A stretch of 64,000 nt of DNA from Deltaproteobacteria bacterium (GTDB taxonomy: Bacteria; Myxococcota; Myxococcia; Myxococcales; SZAS-1): positions 1 to 64,000 of the forward strand of contig JAFEBB010000029.1 in assembly GCA_018266075.1 (NCBI GenBank), read 5' to 3'. The notes below the pieces were generated by a model, which saw only the letters and a program-made list of their open reading frames with translations, ran no database searches and was not told where the DNA came from. Below are positions 44,573 to 56,574 of the stretch, one piece after another. Position numbers and translations under genes: made by a program. Positions within the stretch are counted from its first letter, which is position 1, and every line of letters begins with the position of its first letter.

Positions 44573-45712
44573 TCAGCTTCTGAGCTTGGCGATCTCGGCC
44601 ATGATGCCGCGCACTTCTTCTTCCGAGTTGTAGAAGTGCGGCGAGATCCGGATCCCGCAGTTCGGACGCCAGTCGATGATGTAGCCGCGCTCGATGATCT
44701 TGTGGTGCGCGGCCTCGCTGCCCGCGAAGTCCACGCACACCGTGCCGCCGCGCTCGCTCGCCTTGCGCGGGCTGTTCACGGTGAGCTTCTGCTCGTCGGC
44801 CAAACCGATGAGCAACTCGGTCATGCGCAGGCTCTTCTCGCGGATCGCCGCGATGCCCACCTGGTTCACGATCTCGTAGCCCGCGCGCGCCGCGTACAGC
44901 GCAGGCACGCTCGGTGAGCCGGCCATGAAGCGGTGGATGTCCTCGGCGTAGTCGATGGGGCCCACCTCGAAGCCGAACGGACGCTTGTGGCTCCACCAGC
45001 CGTTGTTGCGCGGCTCGAGGATCTTTTGCAGCGCCGGCTTCACGTAGAGGTAGCCCGCGCCCGCGCCGCCGCAGAGCCACTTCACCGAGCCGCCCATGAG
45101 GAAGTCGGCGTCGAGCGCGGTGACGTCGATGGGGATCACGCCCGTGGCCTGGTAGCAGTCGAGCACCACCTTGGCGCCGACCTGGTGCGCCTTCTCGATG
45201 ACCGGCTTCACGTCCACGATGCCGGCGCTGCGGAAGAGCACCAGATCCAGCGAGACCAACGCCGTGCGCTCGTCGATGAGCGCGAGGATCCGCTCCACCG
45301 GCACGTTCGAGCCCTCGCCCTTGGCGAGCACCGTCTCCGCGCCCTGCACCGCGAACAGGTTATAGAGCACCGAAGGAAAGTTCAGGTCGGTTGCAACGAT
45401 TTTGTTACGTTTCCCGTCGCGCCAGTCGAAGCAGGAGAGGATCATCTGCGTGGCCTGGGCCACGTTGGTCAGCATCATCACGCTCTTGGGCGGCGCGCCG
45501 ATGAGCGGGGCGATGAGGTCGCCGGTGGCCGTCACCATGGGCACCCAGTCGTGCCAGGCGAGGACGCCGTCCGTGGCCCACGCGTCGGCGTAGGCCTTCA
45601 AGTTCTCGTACGTCTTGCGCGGCATGGCGCCGAGCGAGTTGTTGATGAGGTAGCCGCGCTTCTTCTCGAGGATCGGGAACTCGCTGCGCCACTTCAAGAG
45701 CGGATCCGACAT
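44573..45712 (-). CDS. Class V aminotransferase / kynureninase-like PLP enzyme
   Basis: A 379-residue fold-type I PLP enzyme. GGSVKWLCGG at 208-217 puts the Schiff-base Lys at position 211. VVLDCYQATGV near 183-191 carries the pyridine-binding Asp185. The overall pattern (MLTNVAQATQMILSCF, IDWRPNCGIRISPHFYNSEEEV) resembles kynureninase and class V aminotransferases, but the substrate cannot be decided. ATG 45712 starts the family-like sequence. It is divergent from a small membrane protein gene. Confidence 0.85.
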   Translation of the reverse strand: MSDPLLKWRSEFPILEKKRGYLINNSLGAMPRKTYENLKAYADAWATDGVLAWHDWVPMVTATGDLIAPLIGAPPKSVMMLTNVAQATQMILSCFDWRDGKRNKIVATDLNFPSVLYNLFAVQGAETVLAKGEGSNVPVERILALIDERTALVSLDLVLFRSAGIVDVKPVIEKAHQVGAKVVLDCYQATGVIPIDVTALDADFLMGGSVKWLCGGAGAGYLYVKPALQKILEPRNNGWWSHKRPFGFEVGPIDYAEDIHRFMAGSPSVPALYAARAGYEIVNQVGIAAIREKSLRMTELLIGLADEQKLTVNSPRKASERGGTVCVDFAGSEAAHHKIIERGYIIDWRPNCGIRISPHFYNSEEEVRGIMAEIAKLRS

Positions 45713-45834
45713 GGCATCTCCGTGCGAATCGCGAGCGGTGCGTCGCGGCGCGCGGAACCTAGCACCGGGCATGCGAGCGTCCAAGATGGCGTCCCTGGCG
45801 GCGCTGCGTGCTTTCTGCTACCCACTCGCGCGCC

Positions 45835-46218
45835 ATGGTCGAGCCCTCGCCGCAGCCCTCCCCGCCGGTCGACGTCGGTCCCAAGCCGGGAGAGCGCACG
45901 CCCGGCCTGATGCTGGTGGGCCTGGTGAACGGGCTCTTCGCGGCGGGCCTCTTCGCCCAGGCGGCCTCGACGCCGCCGGAGAGCGTGGGCCCCATCCCCG
46001 TCTGGTTCCGGCCGGTGATCGTGGCGGTGGGCGCCGCGCTGGGCACCTCGGCAGTCGGCCTCTTGCTGCTGCGCCGCTGGGGCTTCTACTTGATGGTGCT
46101 GGGCTACTTCTCGGCGCTCATCGCGCTGGTGGCCATGCGCCAGTCGTTTGGCTGCCAGGCGGCGATGATCTTTCCGCTGCTGGCGGTGGCCGGTCGCAAC
46201 TGGCGCGCGCTCCGCTGA
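45835..46218 (+). CDS. Small integral membrane protein
   Basis: A 127-residue protein with a Pro-rich N-terminus and about three hydrophobic helices (LMLVGLVNGLFAAGLFAQ, VIVAVGAALGTSAVGLLLL, WGFYLMVLGYFSALIAL). No recognised family. It ends 15 bp before the Ser/Thr kinase gene, so it is probably co-transcribed with it. Confidence 0.65.
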   Translation: MVEPSPQPSPPVDVGPKPGERTPGLMLVGLVNGLFAAGLFAQAASTPPESVGPIPVWFRPVIVAVGAALGTSAVGLLLLRRWGFYLMVLGYFSALIALVAMRQSFGCQAAMIFPLLAVAGRNWRALR

Positions 46219-46233
46219 TATCGTGGGCCCGCG

Positions 46234-47756
<1,523 letters not shown>

Positions 47757-47760
<4 letters not shown>

Positions 47761-49046
47761 CCGACGACCTTGAGATCCGGCGGCGGCCGCTGCTGCTGCG
47801 CCTTCCTGCGGCCCACCAGCCACGCGCCGAGCACGCCCAGCTCGTAGCAGACGATCATCGGCACGGCCATCAGCGCCAGGTTCACCGCGTCGCCCGAGGG
47901 CGTGATCACCGCCGCGAGCACCACGCAGAGCAGGATGGCGTGCCGCTGGTACTTGGCCAGCATCTTCGCGTTCACCAGGCCCAGGAACGCCAGCAGGCTC
48001 ATGATCAGCGGCAGCTCGAAGATGATCCCGAACGCGACCTCCAGCAGCAGCACCAGCGAGAGCTGCTCGCTCATGGTGAGCATGGGCCGCGTCCACTCGA
48101 TGCTGGCCTCGCGGCGGACCGCCATACCCAGGTGCCGGTCGAGCCGCCAGAGCTCCTTGTAGGCGTCGCCGTAGCCCTTGCCGAGCGCGGCTTCGTACAC
48201 GTTCGCGAGCTGATCCGCGGATCCGTCGAGCGCCTTGGCCGCCGCGGAGGCATCGCGCGTGTTGAGCTTCTGGGCGCCTTCCTGACGCTGGTTGATGGCC
48301 GACACCAACGCCGCCTGCGCGGGCGCGCCCGAGCGCTGCGCGAGCGCCAGCGCCTCCTCGAGCTGCGCGGACAGGAGCTGGTCGCGGGTCTTCACTTCCT
48401 CGACCGACGGCGGATGCAGCAGCGAGTCGTCCGGCTCTTCCACGCGACCGTCGCCCTTCGACAAGAGCCGCTCGCGCGCCTGGCCGATGAGCGCGAGCGC
48501 AGGCTCCTTGGCGCCGAGGGCGAGCAGGCGGGCGGCGTCGGCGTCCTGGGCGCGGGCGAGCACCGAGCGCTGGTGCACCTCGTGCTCGTCGGCCTCCGTG
48601 AGGAGGAACTGGAACATGGTGGGCAGCACCGCGAGGTAGCAGAACACCGCGCCGCCCACGAAGAAGAGCGTGCCCATGGACACGAACGGCAGCACCAACT
48701 TCCGCTCGTGCTGGTAGAGCCCCGGCGCCACGAAGCGCCAGAGCTGGAAGAGGATCACCGGCGCGCTGAGGAACACGCCCGCGTACATGCCCACCTTGAG
48801 GAGGACGTTGATCTCCTCGATGCCCGACGTGTACACGAGCGCGCGCGCGTCCTCGGGGAGCGCGGCGAGCACCGGGCGCATCAAGAGGCCGAAGAGGTCG
48901 CGCGCGAACCAGAGGCTCAGGCCACCGGTCACGCACACGCTCACCACGCACCACCACAAGCGGCGGCGCAGCTCGGAGAGGTGCTCCAGCAGCGTCATCC
49001 GCCCTTCGCCGGCGGCGGGCGGGTTGGGCTCGGTGTCCACGCTCAC
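47757..49046 (-). CDS. tatC: Sec-independent translocase TatC with a large inserted domain
   Basis: A 429-residue TatC; the family is normally about 250. The start (MTLLEHLSELRRRL) and the cytoplasmic loop APGLYQHERKLVLP with the essential Glu114 are conserved. The C-terminal MSEQLSLVLLLEVAFGIIFELPL is also conserved. Between helix 3 (ending FLL149) and the next conserved block (near 323) lies an inserted segment of about 170 residues. It is helical, charged and without a recognised fold (DAARLLALGAKEPAL..., DQLANVYEAALGKGYGDAYKELW), predicted in the periplasm. The ATG overlaps the tatA stop. Confidence 0.93.
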
Positions 49047-49384
49047 GAGGACGACTTCTCCCCGGCCGGATCGGCAGGCGCGGCCGGCGCGTCATTCGAT
49101 GGCGACGGCGTTGCGGCCGGCTCGTTCGCGGCCACGGCGCCCACGGGCGGCTTGAGCTCCAGCACGTTCTGCGCTGCCGCGGCGGGCTTCGGCTTTTCCG
49201 GCTCGATCTCCGCCAGCTTGTTGAACTCGGACTCCACCGTGCTGCGGATGTCGTTGGTGGCCTTGTTGAACTCGCGCATGCCCTTGCCGAGCATCTTGGC
49301 GATCTCCGGCAGCCGGTTGGGCCCGAAGAGCAAGAGGGCGAGCACCAGGATGATGATCATCTCGGTGCCAGACATGCCGAACAT
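49043..49384 (-). CDS. tatA: Twin-arginine translocase TatA/TatB
   Basis: A 113-residue protein with the Tat pore-subunit layout: MSGTEMIIILVLALLLFGPNRLPEIAK gives one helix, the FGP hinge and an amphipathic helix (KMLGKGMREFN). The Ala/Pro-rich C-terminal tail is longer than in TatA of Enterobacteria. Only one such gene lies next to tatC here, so it may serve both TatA and TatB roles. It overlaps tatC by 4 bp. Confidence 0.93.
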   Translation of the reverse strand: MFGMSGTEMIIILVLALLLFGPNRLPEIAKMLGKGMREFNKATNDIRSTVESEFNKLAEIEPEKPKPAAAAQNVLELKPPVGAVAANEPAATPSPSNDAPAAPADPAGEKSSS

Positions 49385-49516
49385 GGGAACAGGCCTCAGG
49401 GCGGGCCGGACTCAGCCTCGCCTGGCCCCCTTCATGTCCGATCCGCCGGGGATGCGCAACCCGCTGGCGAGCGGGAGGGCGCTCGGCCGGTTCGGGTGCC
49501 TTTTTACAAGCAGCTT
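49385..49516. other. Gap upstream of tatA
   Basis: 132 bp. It holds a hairpin GGCGCTC-N10-GGGTGCC followed by TTTTT on the plus strand, but no plus-strand gene ends here, so it is not counted as a terminator. Confidence 0.35.
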
Positions 49517-51661
49517 CTAGACGCGGAAGCGCCGCAGCTCGGAGCGCAGGGTCTCGCTCTGCTGCGCGAGCTGCTCGATGGCCAGCTCCAGCTCGCGCAT
49601 GGTGCCGTGCTGGCTGTCGGCGACGCGCTTGATGTTCTCCATGGCCGCGAGCACGGCCTCGCTCCCGCGCGTCTGCTCCTTCTGGGCGCGGTTGAGCTGG
49701 TTCACCATCTCGCTGATGTTCTCGATGCTCTTGGTGATCTGCTTGCTGCCGCGGCTCTGCTCCTGGCTGGAGCGCTCCACGTGCTTGGTGATCACCTTCA
49801 TCTTCTCCGCGCTCTTCATGATCTGCTCGGAGCCGCGGGCCTGCTCGTTGGTGGCCTTGGCGATCTGCTGGACCGTCTCGGCGATGCGGTTGATGGCGTT
49901 GGTGACCTGCTTGGAGCCGCGGCTCTGCTCCACGGTCGCGCGGGCGATGGCCTTCACCATCTGGCTGGCCTTGCTGGAGCTCTCGAGGATCTTCTTGAGC
50001 GCGCCCTCGGCCTCGGTGCCGAGCTTCACGCCCTCCTCGACGCTCTTCACGCCGCGCTCCATGGCGCCCACGGCGTTGCGGCTCTCGTCCTGGACGCTCT
50101 TCACCAGCTCGGCGATTTCTTTCGTGCTCGCGCCGGTGCGCTCGGCGAGATCTTTGATTTCGTCGGCGACGACCGCGAAGCCCTTGCCGTGCTCGCCGGC
50201 CTGGGCGGCGATGATGGCGGCGTTGAGCGCGAGCAGGTTGGTCTGCTCGGCCACGTCGTCGATCACGTTGAGGATGTTGCCGATGGTGAGGATCTTGCGG
50301 CCCAGCGAGTCGATGACCTCGGCCGCGGTGCGGCTGGAGTCTTTGATCTTCTCGATGCCGGTGAGCGTCTTCTGAATCGCGCCCGCGCCGGTGGCAGCGT
50401 CGGCGGAGACGAGCTCGGCGAGCTTGCTGGTCTCGTTGGCGTTCATCTCCACCTGGCCGATGGAGACGTCCATCTCGTTCATGCTGCTCGAGGTCTCTTC
50501 GGTGCTCGCGGAGAGGTCCTCGATGTTCTTGGCGACCTCCTTGATGCTGAAGGTCATCTGCTCGATGGCGCTGGTGGTCTCTTCGACGCTCGCGGCCAGA
50601 CCGCCGATGTTCTCGGCGACCTCATCGTTCGTCGCCGCCATCTCCAGGATGCTCGATGACGATTCTTCCGCGCTCTGGGCGAGCACTTCGACGTTGGAGG
50701 CGATGCCCTTCAAGCTGGCGATCATCTCCTCCATCGACGAGCTGGTGGAGTTCACGCTCTCCTGGCTCTGCGCGGCGCCGCGGGTGACGACGTCGGAGCT
50801 GCGGGAGATGTGCTGCATCACGCCCGCAATGCCCTCGGAGACGCTCTTCACCTTGCCCAGCGTGATGTTCAGGCTCTCGGAGATCTTGTTGAGCGCGAGC
50901 GAGGTCTGGCCGAGCTCGTCGTCGCTGAGCTCTTGTAACCGGGCGGTCAAGTCGCCCTCGCCCAGGCGCGTGGCGTGGGCGCGCATCTTGTCGAGCGGAC
51001 GGAGCACCAGCAGCCGGGTGATCACGAAGACGACGACCAGATACGCCAAGCCGAAGACCAGGAAGCCGTAGAGCAGATCGGTGCGGAACGTGGAGACGCG
51101 CGCGTCCACGAAGTCGGGCTTGAGCTCCACCACCGCGTAGCCCAGGACGCGCAGCTCGTTCACGGTGCCCTGCATCAGGCCCATCTCCACCTTGGCGATG
51201 ACCAAGGTGTCGCGGCCCACCGCGCGCTCGACGGGGTGTCCGTCGGCGAGCTCGGTGAGCTCGGACTCGCTCAGCCCGCGCACGGCGTCGAGCACCTCCG
51301 GGGGAAGCGTGGTTCCCGGCGTGGCCGCGAAGACGTGCTCCACATCCGGATGCCGCGAGTCGTTCGCCTTGGGGAGCACGATGCCCGCGGCCACCAGCGC
51401 GTTTGCCGGGAGGGTGTCGGCCTCGGTGTGCTCCAGCATCGTCTTCACCGCGTCGCGGCGGCCGTCCTTCACCGGGCTGGCGGCGTGCGAGGCCACGCTG
51501 GCCACGTAGCTTCGGCCGCGCGCGGCGAGCTCGGCGGTGAGCGTGTCTTCGACCTCGTTGGGGACGAGGAACAGCGCCAGCGCGCCGGCCACCACGAGCA
51601 GTACGAAGAACGAGCCCAGGAGCAGGGTCTGCAATCCCAGGTGCTGAAAGCGCTTGAGCAT
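49517..51661 (-). CDS. Methyl-accepting chemotaxis protein
   Basis: A 714-residue receptor. Helix 1 (residues 13-33), a periplasmic domain of about 160 residues (34-193), helix 2 (195-220), a HAMP domain (218-270), then a long signalling coiled coil (about 290-714). The hairpin tip [29 protein letters not shown] (about 472-500) contacts CheA/CheW and is mostly standard, but Ile replaces the usual Glu of NAAIEAARAGE. The coiled coil is long and Ser/Glu/Gln-rich. No che gene is adjacent. Ligand unknown. ATG at 51661. Confidence 0.93.
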   Translation of the reverse strand: MLKRFQHLGLQTLLLGSFFVLLVVAGALALFLVPNEVEDTLTAELAARGRSYVASVASHAASPVKDGRRDAVKTMLEHTEADTLPANALVAAGIVLPKANDSRHPDVEHVFAATPGTTLPPEVLDAVRGLSESELTELADGHPVERAVGRDTLVIAKVEMGLMQGTVNELRVLGYAVVELKPDFVDARVSTFRTDLLYGFLVFGLAYLVVVFVITRLLVLRPLDKMRAHATRLGEGDLTARLQELSDDELGQTSLALNKISESLNITLGKVKSVSEGIAGVMQHISRSSDVVTRGAAQSQESVNSTSSSMEEMIASLKGIASNVEVLAQSAEESSSSILEMAATNDEVAENIGGLAASVEETTSAIEQMTFSIKEVAKNIEDLSASTEETSSSMNEMDVSIGQVEMNANETSKLAELVSADAATGAGAIQKTLTGIEKIKDSSRTAAEVIDSLGRKILTIGNILNVIDDVAEQTNLLALNAAIIAAQAGEHGKGFAVVADEIKDLAERTGASTKEIAELVKSVQDESRNAVGAMERGVKSVEEGVKLGTEAEGALKKILESSSKASQMVKAIARATVEQSRGSKQVTNAINRIAETVQQIAKATNEQARGSEQIMKSAEKMKVITKHVERSSQEQSRGSKQITKSIENISEMVNQLNRAQKEQTRGSEAVLAAMENIKRVADSQHGTMRELELAIEQLAQQSETLRSELRRFRV

Positions 51662-51744
51662 GAAGGGCGAGCGGAAGGTCCGATGCTAGGGACCGCGTCG
51701 TCCGCGGGTCAAGGAAGACACCGCTGCGCTCGCCTGCCCGCTCG

Positions 51745-52026
51745 CTACTTCGCGACGGCCTGGCAGTGCCCGCTGGCGCAGACGGCCTGGCGCGGGCCCT
51801 GGAGGCAGCTGTCGGGCTTGGTGCTCGGGCAGCTCACGCTCTTGGCGATGGTGTCGCAGGTGGCGCCGACCACGTCCGCGAAGGCGTACGGCTGCGGGCA
51901 GCCGCAGACGGTGCAGAGCTCGCAGTCGGAGTCCTGGCTGCAGGGGCCGTTGGTGTCGTAGCTGCCGCTGCACGCCGCGGCCGAGAGGCCCAGCGCGAGC
52001 AAGATCGCGAAGCGAAGGGTTCGCAT
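51745..52026 (-). CDS. Small Cys-rich lipoprotein
   Basis: A 93-residue lipoprotein with lipobox Ser-Ala-Ala-Ala-Cys at Cys19, and nine further Cys in the short mature part (CSQDSDCELCTVCGCP). No family assigned. It runs in the same direction as atpA, 45 bp downstream of the atpA stop. Confidence 0.65.
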   Translation of the reverse strand: MRTLRFAILLALGLSAAACSGSYDTNGPCSQDSDCELCTVCGCPQPYAFADVVGATCDTIAKSVSCPSTKPDSCLQGPRQAVCASGHCQAVAK

Positions 52027-52071
52027 GAGAGACCTCGGTGAGTCGCAGTGAACCCGCGCCGGGGGCGGCGG

Positions 52072-53610
<1,539 letters not shown>

Positions 53611-53640
53611 GATGAACCCTGGATCTGTGTAACGGTTTGG

Positions 53641-54180
53641 TTAAGAGAGGAGCTGGCGCTTGAGGCCGTCGAGCTGGGTCTGCAGCGAGCCGTCGTAGGT
53701 GAGCGAGCCCACCTGGGCGACCACGCCGCCGAGGATCTTGGGATCCACGACCGAGTCCACGGAGACCTGCTTGTTGGTGATCACCGCGAGCTGGCTGCGG
53801 ATCTTCTCCACCGCGGCGACGTCCAGGGCCACGGCGCTGGTGAGCTTGGCGCGAACCCGGCCCAGGCGCTGGTCGAGCATGGCCTTGTAGGCGCGGGCAA
53901 GCGACTCGATGTAGAGGCTGCGGCCGCGGTCGATGAGGAGCTTGAGGGTGTTGGCCGCGAGCGGCGCCGCGTTCACGGCGGCGAGCAGCTTGCCCATCAC
54001 CGCGTGGCGGACGGCCGACGAGAACGCGGGATTGGCCATCACATCGCGGAGCTCGGGGCTGGCGTCGAGCGCCTTGGCAATGGCGTCGAGGGTGGCGCCC
54101 ACCGGCTCCAGCTGGTTCTGCTCGGCGGCCAGCTCGAGGAGCGCCTTGGCGTAGCGCCGGGCGATCGAGACCGTGATCAC
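53641..54180 (-). CDS. atpH: ATP synthase F1 subunit delta (GTG start)
   Basis: A 179-residue stalk subunit joining F1 to the b subunits. The start VSIARRYAKALLELA is the family N-terminus, and KILGGVVAQVGSLTYDGSLQTQLDGLKRQL is the conserved C-terminal helix. The start is GTG at 54180. No atpF or atpB upstream; a 352-bp gap and then the divergent hsp20 gene follow. Confidence 0.93.
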   Translation of the reverse strand: MITVSIARRYAKALLELAAEQNQLEPVGATLDAIAKALDASPELRDVMANPAFSSAVRHAVMGKLLAAVNAAPLAANTLKLLIDRGRSLYIESLARAYKAMLDQRLGRVRAKLTSAVALDVAAVEKIRSQLAVITNKQVSVDSVVDPKILGGVVAQVGSLTYDGSLQTQLDGLKRQLLS

Positions 54181-54373
54181 GGACGTACTCCCGGGTCGTT
54201 CGACCCACTGCGGCAGAGAGCGCGCGGTTTACCCTGCGAGCAGCGGTAGGTCAACGAAGAACCAATCCGCCTGCCCCAACGTGGTGAGCCCGATCGCGGG
54301 ACCGCGGGTCGTTCGGCCGATGCGGGCGACGACCGGTCGGGCATCCAGGCGGTCCCGAGCACGAACGACCCAT

Positions 54374-54394
54374 GGACCACGGACCACGGACCGC
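54374..54394. repeat. Heptamer tandem repeat (GGACCAC x2 + GGACCGC)
   Basis: Three 7-bp units in the atpH-hsp20 gap, immediately after an inverted GGGTCGTTCG copy. Cyclic minus-strand form TGGTCCG, again the TGGTnnn class. Confidence 0.8.
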
Positions 54395-54428
54395 GATTGA
54401 GCCCGATCCAACGAGCGACCGGCTGCGC

Positions 54429-54456
54429 TTGACAGGTCCGGGCTCGAATCTACGTT
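54429..54456 (+). promoter_or_regulatory. Likely promoter of hsp20
   Basis: TTGACA at 54429-54434 is a perfect sigma-70 -35 box, with TACGTT 16 bp downstream as a weak -10. A heat-shock sigma factor might use it differently. Confidence 0.45.
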
Positions 54457-54512
54457 GGCTCTCGTCGGAAGGACTCGCGGCCGCGAACCCCTCCAGTGCT
54501 GGTTTCCCATTC

Positions 54513-54530
54513 CAATTCTTGGAGGAATTG
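54513..54530 (+). promoter_or_regulatory. Hairpin enclosing the hsp20 ribosome site
   Basis: Inverted repeat CAATTC / GAATTG with a 6-base loop TTGGAG that contains the Shine-Dalgarno core GGAG. The ATG follows at 54533. The AU-rich 6-bp stem would melt with heat, so it is a candidate RNA thermometer. Confidence 0.45.
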
Positions 54531-54532
54531 CC

Positions 54533-54967
54533 ATGTCCGTCGTTCGCTATGACCCGTTCCGCGACCTCTTTGCCTTCTCGGATCAGTTCAACCGCCTCTT
54601 CGGCCCCGGCCGGCGCGAGGAAGGTCTCGCCTCCACCAGCTGGCCCGCCGTCGACATCTACGAGGACGCCGAGGGTCTCACCCTCACCGCCGAGCTGCCC
54701 GGGCTGGATCCCAAGGCCGTGGACGTGAAGGTGGAGGACCGCGTGCTCACCCTGGCCGGCGAGCGCAAGCTGGAGCGCGAGGAGAAGAAGGAGAACTACC
54801 ACCGCGTGGAGAGCTGGTCGGGCACGTTCAGCCGCAGCTTCACCCTGCCCGCCAACGTCGACGTGGAGAAGATCCGCGCCGAGCACAAGAACGGCCTGCT
54901 GCGCGTGTTCCTGCCCAAGCGCGAAGAGAACAAGCCGCGCAAGATCTCGGTGCAGGTCCACGGCTAA
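54533..54967 (+). CDS. Hsp20/alpha-crystallin small heat-shock protein
   Basis: A 144-residue chaperone. Residues 38-130 form the alpha-crystallin domain (WPAVDIYEDAEGLTLTAELPG start, LPANVDVEKIRAEHKNGLLRVFLPK end). The short N-terminal arm (MSVVRYDPFRDLFAFSDQFNRLF) is typical. It holds unfolding proteins during heat stress. GGAGG lies 7 bp before ATG 54533, inside a small hairpin. It is followed by a strong terminator. Confidence 0.95.
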   Translation: MSVVRYDPFRDLFAFSDQFNRLFGPGRREEGLASTSWPAVDIYEDAEGLTLTAELPGLDPKAVDVKVEDRVLTLAGERKLEREEKKENYHRVESWSGTFSRSFTLPANVDVEKIRAEHKNGLLRVFLPKREENKPRKISVQVHG

Positions 54968-54986
54968 CGGCTTCGCTGAAGCGACA

Positions 54987-55026
54987 ACGGGCGCCCCGGG
55001 ATCTCCCGGCGGCGCCCGTCTTGTTT
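54987..55026 (+). terminator. Strong terminator after hsp20
   Basis: Stem ACGGGCGCC-CCGGG / CCCGG-C-GGCGCCCGT (14 pairs, one bulge) with loop ATCT, followed by CTTGTTT. It lies between hsp20 and the convergent bactofilin gene. Confidence 0.85.
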
Positions 55027-55048
55027 CGACATATCGAGATGTATCGAG

Positions 55049-55534
55049 TTACTTGGCGCCCGGCGCGGGGCCCGCGGCCGCGGCGGCAGCGTTGATGGGC
55101 GTGACCTTGGCGCCCATCTTGGTGGTGCCCTCGAAGATGGCGCCCTTCTTCACGACGAGCGCCGGGGTCTCGATGGTGCCGAAGACGCGCGCGGTGGACT
55201 CGAGCTCCACCAGGTTCTTGGCGTGGACGTCGCCCTGGATTTCGCCGTGAACCACGATGGAGCCCACGTGGATCTGCGCCGAGACCTTGGCCGCCTGGCC
55301 AACGGTGAGGTCATCGCTGGTGCGGATCTCGCCGCTGAATTTGCCGTCGATGTGCACCGAGCCCTGGAAGGTGAGCTTGCCCTCGAACTCGCTGCCTGCG
55401 CCGAGCAACGTGGCGGTTCCGCCCGCCTGCTTGAATGCGTTCTCTTCCTCGCGCTTGAGCATGGCCATCTTGGGTGTCTCCGGAGTTGAGGCGGCCGCAG
55501 GGGTCGCCGGCTTGGATTTGTCGAACAGTCCCAT
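55049..55534 (-). CDS. Bactofilin cytoskeletal protein
   Basis: A 161-residue protein. The central domain (about residues 40-140: LGAGSEFEGKLTFQGSVHIDGKFSGEI..., VHGEIQGDVHAKNLVELESTARVFGTIET) is the beta-helical bactofilin fold that polymerises without nucleotide. Short disordered ends flank it. It follows parB on the same strand by 56 bp. In Myxococcus, bactofilins encoded beside parAB position the ParABS complex at the cell poles, so a similar role is likely. Confidence 0.93.
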   Translation of the reverse strand: MGLFDKSKPATPAAASTPETPKMAMLKREEENAFKQAGGTATLLGAGSEFEGKLTFQGSVHIDGKFSGEIRTSDDLTVGQAAKVSAQIHVGSIVVHGEIQGDVHAKNLVELESTARVFGTIETPALVVKKGAIFEGTTKMGAKVTPINAAAAAAGPAPGAK

Positions 55535-55590
55535 GGTTCCTTCTTCGCCGCGAGCCGTTCGAGATTCCCGCGCGGCCGCGGCGGCGGGTC

Positions 55591-56505
55591 CTACTTGCGA
55601 CGCTCGCCGAGCATGTGCTGGATGAGGCGATCGAGCTCTTCATAGGAGCCGAAGCTCAGCTCCACGTGCCCGCTTCCCGCGTGGTCGACGATCTTGCAGC
55701 GGGTGCCGAGGGCGCGCTGGAGCCGCTCGGTGAGGTCGCGAACCTGGGGGCTCTCCGCCTTCGGCGCCACCGGCGTCCGCGGCGTGCCCGCCTCGCCCTT
55801 GAGCTTGCGCACCAGCCCTTCCGTGGCGCGCACGGAGAGCTTGTGGTGGACCACGTCGAGCGCGGCCTCCTTCATCTTCTTCGGATCCGTGAGCCCGAGC
55901 AGCGCACGGGCGTGCCCCATGTTGAGCGAGCCGTCGATGAGCGAGTGCTTGATCTCCACCGGGAGCTGCAGGAGGCGGAGCGCGTTGGCGATGGTCGAGC
56001 GATCCTTGCCCACCCGCTGGGCGACCACTTCCTGCGTGAGGTGGTGCTCGTCGATGAGGCGCTTGTAGCCCTCCGCCTCTTCGATGGGGTTCAGGTCCTC
56101 GCGCTGGAGGTTCTCGATGAGCGCGAGCTCGAAGCTCTCCGGCTCCGAGACCTCCTTCACGATCGCGGGGATCTCCTTGAGGCCCGCAAGCTGCGCCGCG
56201 CGCCAGCGGCGTTCGCCGGCGATGATCTTGTAGCCACCGCCCTGGGCCAGCTTGCGCACCAGGATCGGCTGGATGATGCCCTTCTGCTTCACCGAGGCCG
56301 CCAGCTCGTCGAGCTTGGCGGAGTCGAAGTGGCGGCGGGGCTGGTGCTCGTCGCGGTGGACGGCCTCGATGGCCAGGTTGAAGACCTGCGCGCGTGAGGA
56401 CGCCCCGACCGGGGCGTTCACGGTCGCGACGGGCGCCGAAGCTTGAGGGATGAGCGCGGAGAGGCCGCGGCCGAGGGCAGGACGGCGGGCTTTGTCAGGC
56501 TGCAT
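55591..56505 (-). CDS. parB: Chromosome partition protein ParB
   Basis: A 304-residue CTPase clamp that binds parS sites. The start LGRGLSALIP is typical. GERRWRAAQLAG near residue 93 is the CTP-binding Box II, and a helix-turn-helix (LTQEVVAQRVGKDRSTIANALRLLQLP) with GHARALLGL follows. The C-terminal part dimerises. Two perfect parS palindromes lie 1.1 and 1.7 kb upstream, in and next to rsmG. It follows parA on the same strand by about 70 bp. Confidence 0.97.
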   Translation of the reverse strand: MQPDKARRPALGRGLSALIPQASAPVATVNAPVGASSRAQVFNLAIEAVHRDEHQPRRHFDSAKLDELAASVKQKGIIQPILVRKLAQGGGYKIIAGERRWRAAQLAGLKEIPAIVKEVSEPESFELALIENLQREDLNPIEEAEGYKRLIDEHHLTQEVVAQRVGKDRSTIANALRLLQLPVEIKHSLIDGSLNMGHARALLGLTDPKKMKEAALDVVHHKLSVRATEGLVRKLKGEAGTPRTPVAPKAESPQVRDLTERLQRALGTRCKIVDHAGSGHVELSFGSYEELDRLIQHMLGERRK

Positions 56506-56574
56506 GGTGCCTCGAGAGAATGCGGGACCCGTGCCCCGCAGAACGCGTGGGGGTTCGAATCAGCGAAAGGAAAT

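Larger units (their letters stand above)
54181..54532. other. 352-bp divergent region between atpH and hsp20
   Basis: No gene. It holds a palindrome GGGTCG-TT-CGACCC at 54193-54206, two more copies of GGGTCGTTCG at 54306-54315 (direct) and 54362-54371 (inverted, CGAACGACCC), and a heptamer tandem repeat at 54374. It also holds the hsp20 promoter at 54429 and an SD-containing hairpin at 54513. The promoter of atpH must also lie here but I cannot place it. Confidence 0.6.

Noticed and set aside
49460-49505. Hairpin followed by TTTTT as a terminator
   Set aside because: It is oriented to the plus strand, where no gene ends. On the minus strand it has no T-tail.
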